Assembly: GCF_029784165.1 (NCBI RefSeq)
Contig: NC_073695.1
Location: 146,468,361-146,532,360 of the forward strand
DNA from: Wyeomyia smithii
Lineage: Eukaryota; Arthropoda; Insecta; Diptera; Culicidae
Direction of reading: 5' to 3'
DNA: 64,000 nucleotides
In this document: positions 34,869 through 45,589 of the stretch, in pieces
Layout: every line of letters starts with the position of its first letter
Position numbering within the stretch: position 1 is the first letter of the stretch
Translations under genes and position numbers: made by a program
The notes under the pieces: model-generated
Told to the model about the DNA's origin: nothing
What the model saw: the letters and a program-made list of their open reading frames with translations, nothing else
The model's database searches: none

Positions 34869-35042
34869 TGTGGTGCACACGACCGTGTGTGCACCCCTCG
34901 TTGAACAAGAGAAAGAGAGGAGAGAGCAGAAAAAGAGTTGTCTTAGAAACACGCGAACGGCTTTAATTAACGCCTCGAATAAAATACGATTTCATCCCTG
35001 CAAACCGAAGTGTTGATTATTTATAACAGTGAATATCCCACA
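34869..35042 (+). repeat. 3' LTR of CsRn1-type gypsy element
   Basis: 174 bp, 172 of which match the 5' LTR at 30938-31111. The flanks ATGTT (left) and AGTTT (right) show no clear target duplication. Confidence 0.95.
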
Positions 35043-35965
35043 AGTTTTTAGTCATACTATCTTCGGCAAAGTTGTTGTTTAGGTGAGTTTATGCTATGGC
35101 GTTTACATTCAGTTCAAAGTTACGCCGATGGGGGCGTCACAGATTCCTATTATTTTACCACTAACCGTACTAAGAATGGTTTCCTTCATGAAGAAGCTAT
35201 ATCTCATTCAGATTTTAACCTTTTTTGATACAGTTTTCCTTGAAGTCAAGGGGAAACAAGTAGTTTATGCAAAGCTATCACTCCGCACCCTCCACTTTTC
35301 GACTGGCAAACAAGAATAGCTGTATCTTTATGAAACATTGGGCCCTTTTACTGAAGCCTCGGCGAGCAACTCGTCTCGTTTGGATTTCTCTGCTACAATC
35401 TTACTCGAAATTGCACTCAAATTGCAAATTCGTTGAGGATTCCAAGAAAAAAATATCGAAATGTACTTGAAGTAAGAAAAGATATGTGAAAAACACGAAT
35501 GAATCCGTTTTTTGGGGTTTGTTGTGGCTTGTGTGTTGGAATATTAGGTAGTGTCGTTAGCATCAGGTATTAAGTGAGTTTGGTAGGAATATTGTTAATT
35601 TATAATATACCTAGACTTTGATGAGTTTGAATGAATGTTGAAAAGTTTTTTTTATTGCTTTATTAAGGTGGTTGTAAGCCACAGGCTAGTTCGCCACCGT
35701 GTGTTGAAAAGGTATTATTCAGCAACTCCCCAAGGAACGAAGTGAAGTGTAATTGGCCTGGCTGTTTTCGTGTTTCGGAGCATTGAAGACCAACGAGTTT
35801 CCATCGTTTAATATTTAGGTTTTGGTATAATACGTTTTCAATTTTTGACTAGAAGTAAAAACATTACCAGAGTATATGTATTGTACGTAAGGTTTCTGTT
35901 TCATAGGTTGCGACGCAAATGCACATCATACAGTATGAAGCAGCAACCATATAAGCAAAAGAGGT
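35043..35965. other. No gene seen
   Basis: Unique-looking DNA with frames of no recognisable family. TTTATTAAGGTGGTTGTAAGCC near 35660 is reminiscent of a dispersed repeat but no borders can be set. Confidence 0.5.
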
Positions 35966-36496
35966 GAGTGCCTACTAGAATACATAACTAAAAATAATAT
36001 AGATATTTGTAATAAAGGGACTGACTTCACTTTCATGAACTCCATAAGACAAGTAGTCTTAGATTTAACACTCTACAGTAACACGCTTTCGGAAAGAATA
36101 CATAATTGGCATGTCTCCAATGAAGTATCCTTATCCGATCACAGACATATTTTATTCGAATACAAAACAAAAGACATTATCAAAGAAACTTTTAGAGACC
36201 CCAGAAAAACGAACTGGGGGCTATACTATTATCTATTAGCGGGAGGCAATTTCCCGAATGATATTATAACCACAAACAGAGAACTTGAAAATGTCTCTGT
36301 CCAAGTAACAAATAGAATCATCCAAGCGTATAACAACAGTTGTCCGATCAGGATTCGATCAACAAACAGGGATGTTCCATGGTGGATCACCAGACCAGAT
36401 AATCTTAGGAAGCAGGCACGAAAAGAGTTCAATCGCGCAAAGCGCACCTCACAGTGGGATGCATATAGAACAGTTCTTACTACGTACAACAAATAA
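35966..36496 (+). pseudogene. LINE-E endonuclease C-terminal part
   Basis: Reads LLEYITKNNIDICNKG, then VVLDLTLYSN and VSLSDHRHILFEY, the catalytic Ser-Asp-His of the exo/endo/phosphatase fold, followed by a basic linker (QARKEFNRAKRTSQWDAYR). Stop at 36494-36496. The N-terminal half is missing and the region from here to RT (36497-36780) is largely deleted or scrambled. Confidence 0.85.
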
Positions 36497-36779
36497 ATAA
36501 GGAAATCTAAACGTAAAAACTGGAGGCACACATGCGAAAATATCGAGAGTACTCCAGTGGTTGCTAGGTTACAAAAAGTTCTTTCACAAGATCATTCTAA
36601 TGGTTTAGGCACTTTGAAATATAACAGCGGAGCTTTCACTTCCACTGCCACAGAAACTTTGAACCTAATGATGGAGGTACACTTCCCAGGATCCTCACCA
36701 GTCGTGAGCGAATTTTGCTTATCAGCATAACAAATCCACAGTAACAGCACTTCATGCACTAGTAACAAAAATTGAAAAA

Positions 36780-37700
36780 ACATTCGAAGCCAAAGATATT
36801 ATGCTAGCAGCATTTCTAGACATCGAAGGTGCTTTTGATAATGCATCCTATAATTCAATGAAAGGTGTTATGATAAAACGTAACTTCGACAAAACTATCG
36901 TTGACTGGATATTTGATATGTTACAGAAAAGAGAAATAACTTGCAATCATGGAGGCTCAACAGTCACAGTAAGGACTGCAAAAAGATGCCCACAGGGAGG
37001 GGTTCTCTCACCCCTGTTGTGGTCATTAGTGGTTGATGAACTGTTGACACAACTAGAATCACAGGTTATGAAGTGATTGGTTTTGCGGACGATATAGTAG
37101 TTATAGTTCGTGGAAAATATGAGCATGTAATCAGAGATAGACTCCAACACGCTCTAAATTTAACTACAACGTGGTGCAAAAGAGAGGGACTTACGATAAA
37201 TCCAAAGAAAACTAACGTTATTCTATTTACACGCAGGAAAAAAATCAAAATTTCTGACTTATGTCTCAATGGAACGAAATTAGAACTTTCTCAAGAAGTC
37301 AACTACTTAGGAGTAACTCTAGACAGCAAATTAAACTGGAGCTTACATATGGAAAAAATAATAAATAAGGCTACAAGTGCCTTATGGATCAGTAAAAAAA
37401 CCTTTGGTAACAAATGGGGATTGAAGCCAAAGATGATCTATTGGATCTATACAGCTATCGTTAGACCCAGAATAACATATGCGTCCTTAGTATGGTGGCC
37501 AAAAACAAATGTCAGGTATGCTCAAAAGAAGCTGGAAAAGTTGCAAAGACTTTCCACAATTTCCATCACGGGAGCAATTCGAAGTACTCCTTCAAAGGCA
37601 CTAGATGCTATGTTAAGCTTACTTCCATTGCATCTATTTGTACAATTAGAAGTAGAAAAAGCGCACTAAGGCTACAAAGAACAAAAAAGGTTCCTTGAAG
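36780..37700 (+). pseudogene. LINE-E reverse transcriptase
   Basis: Palm motif AAFLDIEGAFDNA (first Asp), RCPQGGVLSPLLW, then a frame change near 37055 and VIGFADDIVVIV with intact FADD (about 37075-37105). Thumb with YLGVTLDSKLNW and IVRPRITYASLVWWP, then the STPSKALDAML block. The frame is lost near 37660, where an indel in an A-rich stretch introduces stops. The fingers region before 36780 is missing. Confidence 0.9.
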
Positions 37701-37719
37701 GAGACCTTAGGGGACACCT

Positions 37720-38580
37720 CAGTATACTTGAAAATTTCAAAATCAGTGCAATCTTATCTCAGTTATCTCAGGAAGACTGGATGGATAGGCAGTACAACTT
37801 TGAACGACTATTCCAAGTGACTGAGCCAAGTCGCACTGAATGGGAATCAGGTGGGCCCAGCATTCAACCAGGCTCAATAGTGTTCTACACGGATGGCTCC
37901 AGGTTAAACAATAGGGTTGGCGCTGGGGTGGCAGGCCCTGGAGTCAATCTATCAATACCTATGGGAGAGTGGCCAACAGTATTTCAAGCAGAAATACAGG
38001 CAATAATTGAATGCGCTACTATTTGCTTACGACGTAACTATAGACATACAAATATATGCATTTTTTCGGATAGTCAAGCTGCACTAAAAGCACTGAAATC
38101 CGTTTCCTGTTCTTCGAAATTAGTATGGTATTGTATTCAATTGCTACAGCAGGTGGCTAGAAATAATAAAGTAAACTTATTCTGGGTACCTGGGCATTGC
38201 GGCATTGAAGGGAATGAAAAAAACTGATCTGTTGGCGAGAAATGGATCAATGCAGTTGTTCATAGGGCCAGAACCGTTTTGTGGGATCTCAGAATGTGCC
38301 CTTAAAATGGAACTTAAGAAATGGGAACAATCAATGATAGAAAACATTTGGAAAAACAATAATTCAGCTCGACAATCGAAAAAATTTATTGCACCCCAAA
38401 AAACAGTAACCCAGCGATTGCTCAGTATCTCAAAAAAAGACTTATGTACCTTCAGTGGCCTAGTAACGGGACACTGCCCAAGTTAATATTACTTTAAACA
38501 GATAGGTAAATTGCAAAACGATGCCTGTCGCTTTTGTAACCTAAATAAAGAAACTTTCAAAAGAGGAAGCAATCCTTTGA
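37720..38580 (+). pseudogene. LINE-E RNase H and C-terminal tail
   Basis: RNase H with VFYTDGSRLNNRVGAGVAG (Asp), FQAEIQAIIEC (Glu), IFSDSQAALKAL (Asp) and WVPGHCGIEGNEK. An extra A near 38216 shifts frame before the last helix (TDLLARNG). The tail has FIGPEPFCGISECALKMELKKWE and FSGLVTGHCPS, then a stop at 38484-38486 and a degraded CRFCN finger. The 3' UTR follows to about 38806. Confidence 0.88.
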
Positions 38581-38806
38581 TAAACACTTAATAAAACCAT
38601 TAGATATCTGCATGACTTCTCCCAATAAGGCAGTGAACTTTATTCGTTCAATAATACCTTATTGGGACGATTCCTATATTCAGCAAGTGGAAACCATTCA
38701 ACCTAATAGTGGTACGACACCCTGATAAGGCTTACATCAAATAGGGGCCCGCCACAAAAGATCAAATCTCTGGTCGCAGTGGAAAATGTACCCAACAGGA
38801 AAAAAA

Positions 38807-39540
38807 GGTTTCTGTTTTATTCTTGCATTTTTAATGTTATCTGAAAACCATTTTATCAATTTCCCATGGGTTTTCATTGGCATTGAATATGTAATGATCT
38901 AATTCCGGTGAAAAGCAAACTCTCTCTCTCTCTTCTAGGTGGATATAATTTGACGCAGATGACTATAATTCATCATGATTCCATGTTGTATTATCAATAT
39001 ACACTGACAAAAGCTCAAAAACTCGTTTTTGGTAACTTTATAAAAACACATAGAATTTTCGTAAGGCGACACCATAACTTTGACCCTATTGTACTTTGAG
39101 TAGAATCCACCAATTTCACATACCAGCATATGCTAAGAAAGGTCTCATCGAGTACTAAGAAAATCCTGAATACTGCTTCCCTACAGTTTGTAATATTTTC
39201 ACAATACGAAAAAACTACTATTTTTGTAACGCGACACCATAATAAAGGACCTGTTTTTCAATGGCCTACCAATTGAATCTACAAAATAGCAGCAACAACT
39301 GCGTTTAGGCCATGAATACGTCGCATGCCCATAGCTTCAAAATAGTATCATTTAAGCATATTTTTTAAAAATAGTGTCAAAACTATGATTTTGTTAATCT
39401 TTTATGAGTGTTTTAATTCAATCATTTAGTCAAGTTTTGCATGTAAATTCAAATTAAACAAACGTCTTTCACATACACAACAGTTCTGGGTCAAATATGA
39501 AATTTGAAATTGTGATGTCTAGGCGTAGAAGAGCTAGGAA
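38807..39540. other. No gene; (TC)n and two GTAACGCGACACCAT motifs
   Basis: A TC microsatellite lies at about 38921-38935 and the 15-bp motif at 39061-39075 (one mismatch) and 39226-39240. The frames here show no family resemblance. Confidence 0.55.
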
Positions 39541-39865
39541 TAGTTTATTTGACACGGCACGATACAATGTATGTTTAACTGAGCCAAGTACATTTTTCTT
39601 TTAATTCTAAATTAGCAGGGGAAAGAGGGAGGCACATTTTTTATATCTCGCGGCCGACTACGAGCTAGTGGGGATTTAAGGTGAGAGGAGGAGAGTTACA
39701 ATTTTGTTTTTAACTATTTTATATTACAGAACAGCAGTTTTGGTCTGAGGTGTCTGCGTAAACAAAAAGATGCCAAGTCTTCGTTTTAGTGTCTCCAGCA
39801 TGGTGTATCATTTTCTTTCAGCTTGTGACGGAAATTGTAATCTAACAAATAGATAAAAAAAAGTT

Positions 39866-41809
39866 TCAAATTTTGATGCCAGCATTTTTTATGAACCCGT
39901 ATAGCTGTGTCATGTACTGGAGATCACCGCTTCCTAGAATGTCTCTAACAGGTACGTTCGGTTGTTTTCCTCGGGCCCCAAGGGATTCTATAAGCTCGGA
40001 CCTAACACCACAGAATTCGGCACACGACCAAACAACATGCTCGATGTCATGGTAGCCATCGCCACAAACGCAGTGATTACAGTCTACAAGCCCTATACGA
40101 AAGAGGTGCGTGTTTAACGTGTAGTGATTGGACATAAGTCTGGACATCACGCGAATGAAGTCCCGACCTACATCCAACCCCTTGAACCATGCTTTCGTCG
40201 ATACCTTAGGAAAAATGGAATGTAGCCACCGTCCCAGTTCACCTGAGTTCCATGATGATTGCCAACTGCTGAGTGTTCTCTGACGCAAAATGCTATAAAA
40301 TTCATTACAAGCAATTGATCTTACATAAATATCGCCATCAATAGCACCCACCTTAGCTAAAGCGTCAGCCTTTTCATTGCCCGGAATGGAACAATGAGAA
40401 GGGACCCACGCTAATGTCACCCGGTAATTTTTATCTGTTAAAGCACTTAAAAAACGGCCGTATTTTCCCCAGGAAATACGGGATATGCTTCACAGTCTTC
40501 ATCGATCGCAGAGCCTCAATGGCACTGAGACTGTCTGTGAAGATGAAGTAGTGGTCTATGGGTAGGGTTTCGATGATCCCAAGGGAGTACTGAATAGCAG
40601 CTAGTTCTGCGATGTACACGGAAGCAGGAGCATCGAGTTTGTAGGAGGCGGTAAAGTTTTCGTGAAAAACACCGAAGCCAGTGGACTCATCTAGATTAGA
40701 TCCGTCAGTGTAAAACCTTTTATCATAACTAACATGTTTAAACTTATTGGAAAAAATCTTAGGGATCTCTTGGGGTCGCAATTGATCCGGGATTCCAGTA
40801 ATGTCTTCTTTCATGGTGGTGTCGAAGAATATAGCATTATCAGAAGTATCTAAAAGTGCGACATTGAAAGGAACGTATGAAGAAGGGTTAATATCTTGAG
40901 CCATATAGTCAAAATACAAAGTCATAAATCTGGATTGAGATTGAAGGTCGACCAACCTCTCGAAATTTTCAATTACTAATGGGTTCATAACTGTGCATCG
41001 AATTAGCAACCGGTAAGAGAGATTCCAAAAACGATGTTTCAACGGAAGAATACCCGCTAGCACTTCAAGACTCATCGTATGGGTCGACTGTATGCAGCCC
41101 AAGGCAATACGCAAATAACGATATTGAATTCTTTCTAGTTTTATAATGTGTGTTTTCGCAGCGGAGCGAAAGCAGAAACAACCGTATTCAAGAACTGACA
41201 GTATCGTTGTTTGGTAAAACCTTAGAAAGTCTCCTGGGTGGGCACCCCACCAGGTTCCGGTAATCGTACGAAGAAAACTAATCCTCTGTTGGCATTTTCG
41301 TGTCAGATACCTTATATGACAAGCCCAGGTGCATTTAGAGTCGAACCAGACCCCGAGATATTTAGCGACTAAAACCTGAGTGATTGTTTTACCCGTTAGT
41401 AGGAGCTGCAGCTGAGCTGGGTTATGCTTCCTAGAAAAAACGACCAGCTCAGTTTTCTCCGGAGAGAATTCGATACCCAGCTTAAGAGCTCACTCAGACA
41501 AATTGTCTAGGGTATCTTGCAATGGTCCTTGCAGATCGCTAGCCTCGCTACCAGTAATGGATACAACGCTATCGTCTGCAAGTTGCCTCAGCGTGCATGA
41601 ATTTGCAAGATATTCATCGATGTCATTGACGTAAAATTTATATAAGAGAGGGCTTAAACATGAGCCCTGGGGAAGACCCATGTAACTAATTCGGGAAGTT
41701 GTCGAATCACCATGAGAAATACATATGTTTTTCTGACAACAAATTGAGCAAAAAATTATTTAAATTTGGTGCAAGTCTCTGCAAATGAAGTTTCTCGGTT
41801 AAAACTTCT
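39866..41809 (-). pseudogene. LINE-A copy 2 ORF2: RT second half and RNase H
   Basis: MGLPQGSCLSPLLYKFYVN at 41681, then CTLRQLADDSVVSIT (LADD catalytic box, about 41575). A stop at 41490-41492 replaces a Trp present in copy 1. The frame then stays open to about 40431 through the thumb (TGTWWGAHPGDFLRFYQTT) and RNase H (FYTDGSNLDESTGFGVF, IAELAAIQYSL, IFTDSLSAIEAL). A frame change near 40430 leads to WVPSHCSIPGNEKADALA and a tail with HCVCGDGYHDIEHVVWSC. Only about three lesions separate this half from an open frame. Confidence 0.9.
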
Positions 41810-43551
41810 ACAGAGACACAGTCAAAAGCCCCCTAATGTCCAAGAATGCAGAAGCCATTTGCTCTTTTCGAGCAGAGGCTAGTTGAATTTTAGTAGAAAG
41901 CAACGCTAGGCAATCGTTCGTTCCTTTGCCCCGGCGGAAGCCAAATTGAGTATCTGAAAGTAAACCATTTGTTTCGACCCATTTGTCAAACCGTAAGAGG
42001 ATAATTTTCTCCAATAATGTCCGGAGGCAAGAGAGCATAGCAATCGGTCTATAAAAATTGTGATCAGATGCAGGTTTTCCGGGTTTTTGAACAGTAGTGA
42101 CTTTTACCTCCCTCCAGTAGTGCGGAACAATGTTTTGCTCAAGAAACTTGTTGAACAAATTCAACAAGCGTCTTTTTGCAGAGTCGGGTAGATTCTTCAA
42201 CAAGTTGAATTTTATTCTATCCAACCCTGGAGCTTTATTATTGCACGAGAAGAGAGCCATCGAAAATTCCAACATCGAAACTGGAGACTCTTCCGTAGCT
42301 ACTAAAAACGCGTCGCGAAAGGTCTTCTGTTCGGGGACAGAATCCGGACAGACCTTTTTGGCGAAATCGAGTATCCAGCGATCTGAATACTCCTCGGACT
42401 CATTCGAAACGTCGCGATTCCGCATGCGTCTGGCGGTATCCCAAAGAGTGCTCATCGCTGTTTCCCTCGACAACGCGTTTACAAACCGCCGCCAGTATCC
42501 GCGTTTTTTTTTTTTTATTTTATAAGGCTCTTCATCTGTCTATTCAGTACATCGTACTTTCGGAGCAAATCGATAGTGCCTTGTTCTCGGAAGGCCAAAT
42601 ACATCGAGGACCTTCGCGCGTACAGGTCTGAGCACTCTTTGTCCCACCACTTGGAGGGAGGACGCCGTCTAATCATTACCCCGGGTATCGGTTTCGCCTG
42701 AGCTTGAGTCGCGGCGTCGATGATCAAGCCAGAAAGGAACGCGTATTCTTCCTCCGGAGGAAGTTCCACGTGGGACGCGATTCTTTGCGATATTATGGTC
42801 TCATAAGACTTCCAATCAATGTTACGTGTGAGGTCATACGCAATATTGATTAGATCCGTTGGAGTTGACCCATTAGCAATTGAGATAACGATTGGTAGGT
42901 GATCACTACCGTGGGGATCGTTGATTACTTTCCACCGGCAATCTAACGCTAGTGATGTCGAGCAAAGGGATAGGTCAAGTACGCTTTCACGTGCTGGAGG
43001 ATTAGGTACACGTGTCGCTTCCCCAATATTCAAAACTGTCATATTGAAGTCGTCGATTAAGTTACAAATCAAAGAAGATCGGTTGTCGTCGTACAGCAAC
43101 CCCCATAGCGAACAGTGAGAATTAAAATCTCCCAATATCAAAAAAGGCGCGGGAAGCAACTCTGCTATATCAGTGAGATGCCTCTGTTCAATCCACGCGG
43201 ATGGAGGGATATATAACGAAACAAGGCATAGGTCTTTTCCATTCATATTCGTTTGAATGGCAACGGCTTCAATATTCAAGATCGAGGGGAGGTCGATTCT
43301 GAAAAAAGAATAGCTTTTTTGATCCCTAAAAGTACCCCTCCACCGTGTGAGTCTCGATCTCGACGAATTATGTTGAAATCGTGGAAATTGAGTTGATCGT
43401 TTGAATTGAGAAAAGTTTCACAGAGCGCAAATGCGTCACAATTGTATGTATTTATCAAATGAGAAATCAGATCGAATTTGGGGATGATACTTCTGCAATT
43501 CCACTGTAATACAGTGATAAAATTCCTAACCTCTTTCGCCGTATTAGTCAT
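41810..43551 (-). pseudogene. LINE-A copy 2 ORF2: endonuclease and RT first half
   Basis: The ATG at 43551 starts the endonuclease: VLQWNCRSIIPKFD (Asn), FALCETFL (Glu), then a frame change near 43280, YIPPSAWI, LILGDFNSHCSLWG (Asp, Asn), and HGSDHLPIVI (Ser-Asp-His). A poly(T) run at 42506-42518 marks another break before the RT fingers. RT shows FYRPIAMLSCLRTLLEK, DTQFGFRRGKGTNDCL and ASAFLDIRG, where one missing G shifts the frame near 41815 and hides the first catalytic Asp. Confidence 0.9.
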
Positions 43552-43693
43552 CGAAAGATATGATACCTGAAATGAGGGGCCAAGTTGCTGCTAGTTGCTT
43601 CAAAAAGGTTTGTAGAGGATCTGGTAAGTTAAATGTTTTAAATATCCATTCCACAATATCAGAAAATTTTATGAACCCTGTTTCTTTTTTATC

Positions 43694-44897
43694 TTATGAT
43701 CGAGAAATGGGTGCACGAGGGGTTTTTGGTGCCCCAGGAAGCGGTGGGTACTCCTGATTTGATTTGAAATTAAAACCGGGAGGTACTTGCTTCGGTTCTT
43801 CTTCACCGCTTCCTTTTTGTGTTGGCTTATTGGTCATTCCGCTAGGGGTTATCTTACGACCTTTGCGAGAAAGATTAGGAGAGTTGATCATTCTCCTCTT
43901 CCTAGATCCTTCTGGCATGGCATAAGCACCCTTCAACGGGATCGTCAGATGTACCCTCATTGGTTGGCAAAAAGGAAAAGATGTTTCCTGTCGACGGTGG
44001 CTCAGCCCTCTTAAACATTTCTGCAAAAGAGCGCTTTGATCGTTCCTTGAGGGAACGCTTGATTTTTTCCTCGCGCTGTTTGTACGCGGGACACGCCGAA
44101 AGGTCATGCCGAGCACCCTCGCAGTAAAGACACTTTTCAGTATCCTCACTGCAAACGGACTCAGCATGATTGCCTCCGCACTTGCTGCAGCGTGCCTTGT
44201 TGCAGCAGTAGGTGGCTGTTTGACCTAACTGCTTGCAGTTTTGGCATTGCATGACCCGCGGTACAAACAGGCGTACAGGCAGACGAACCCTGCCCAAAGC
44301 TATGTAGCTCGGCAGTGCGGATCCGGCGAATGTCACCCAGAAGGAATCCGAAGGGAGGAATTTCTTCTTCCCTTCTTCGATTGATACTGAATGCAATTGC
44401 TTGACATCCAGTATCTTTAACTTTTGAATCAGGAGGTTCTTGAAACAGCCAACTCCGTGACGCAAAATGTCATCGACCGTGAGGCTTCCTTCGGTAACCA
44501 CACCGTCGATCTCCACGTCCTTGGCAGGGATGTACACGCGGTACTCCCTTGTAAAGAGCTCATAGCTAGCAATTTCGTTTGCTTGCTTCAAGCTACTCAC
44601 GCCAACTCGCAGTTTTTTAGGCCTCAGCTTCGTTATCTCGGTTACGGCCGGAAACTGTTTTGCCAAGTCCATGCCGATTTGAATAATATTTAGAGGCTTC
44701 TTTATGAGCCTGAAGTAAACTACGGGTCCGTTCGCGGCATCTGGGTACGCTTTTACCCGTACTTCCGGTACCCTTGATACAGGGCTAGGTAAAGGGGATG
44801 GTACAGGGGAAGGTAGAGGGGAATTGATGGGGGAGATCTCAATCTCTTCCCCATTTGTTTCCACATCCAGGAATAGTTGCACCAGCATGTCGTCCAT
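43694..44897 (-). pseudogene. LINE-A copy 2 ORF1: nucleocapsid-like protein with zinc knuckles
   Basis: The ATG at 44897 opens 331 codons. An acidic, Pro-rich N-terminus (SPLPSPVPSPLPSPV) is followed by a conserved region (LRVGVSSLKQANEIA, VYIPAKDVEIDGVV). Three knuckles: CQNCKQLGQTATYC, CSKCGGNHAESVC and CLYCEGARHDLSAC. In the first, the His is replaced by Gln. A frame change near 43925 moves into the C-terminal Pro/Lys tail (GMTNKPTQKGSGEEE), ending at 43694. The gap to ORF2 (43693-43552) is a short intercistronic region. Confidence 0.88.
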
Positions 44898-45545
44898 TTT
44901 TTGCGGGAGCGTTTTGCTCTACCGCACGCAAACAATGAATATGCGTATATGGGGGGAATCAAATAATTGTTGTAAAATGTAAAAACAATTTTTCAAAATA
45001 AGGTGTATAAAATAAGAAAAAAGACGACCGTATTGAAAAAAAAAATTTAAGAAAATAAAAACAAATGTGAATATTTCACCAGACTTTTTGTACTTTTGCC
45101 TACGAGTTCTCCTGGTTGATAGTTGGATTAATCCAGTAGGTGGCTTGGCAGGAATCGCAATCAGTCTCCTCCAGCTGAACCGGCACTAGGGGCTAACCAG
45201 CGGTTGGTGGTGCGAGGGAATTCCTTCGGCAGCATCTGCACACAATGTACACTCGCGTACCCCGCTAGGGGATAGCCGGCGCCCGGCGGCGCGGGGAATT
45301 TGCAGCGACTAAGAACTGTTATTTATGTCACAGAGTGTCGTGACCGAAAACACCAGTAGCACGCGTACAGTCTGAACACAGTGCACAAAGTCTTCTGTGC
45401 CGCAAGGGGTAACCAGCGCCGGGCGTCGCGGGGATTTTCTCTGGCTGCTGGATGTCTATTGTCTGTCAGCAACGAAACCGAAAAACACAAGCGACACGTA
45501 CTGTCTGAATACCAAACAGTATTGTTTGTTCGAGCGAGCAAAATT
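44898..45545 (-). promoter_or_regulatory. LINE-A 5' UTR with three GC-rich direct repeats
   Basis: GC-rich modules of the form AGGGGnTAnCCnGCG...GGGGA lie at about 45185-45220, 45262-45298 and 45402-45435, each near ACAATGTACAC/GTGCACAAAG-like flanks. I/R1-type LINEs carry internal promoters in this region, so the modules are candidate promoter or regulatory units. That role is an inference. Confidence 0.5.
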
Positions 45546-45589
45546 AACGGACCTATTTTCGAATGCTTCCTTTCGCATCGATAGCAGAG

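Larger units (their letters stand above)
35966..38806 (+). mobile_element. LINE-E (RNase H type), 5'-truncated
   Basis: Starts inside the endonuclease and ends in a short A run at about 38800-38806. Same family group as the LINE at 7193-8620 by RNase H and the PEPFCGIS block. No target duplication found. Confidence 0.8.
39541..45545 (-). mobile_element. LINE-A copy 2 (I-like, RNase H type), nearly full length
   Basis: On the minus strand: 5' UTR with repeats (45545-44898), ORF1, ORF2 with endonuclease, RT and RNase H, then a 3' UTR (39865-39541) ending TCAAATAAACTATT. About 6.0 kb. Copy 1 at 9893 shares RT, RNase H and the 3' UTR. No poly(A) tail, and no target duplication identified. Confidence 0.88.
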
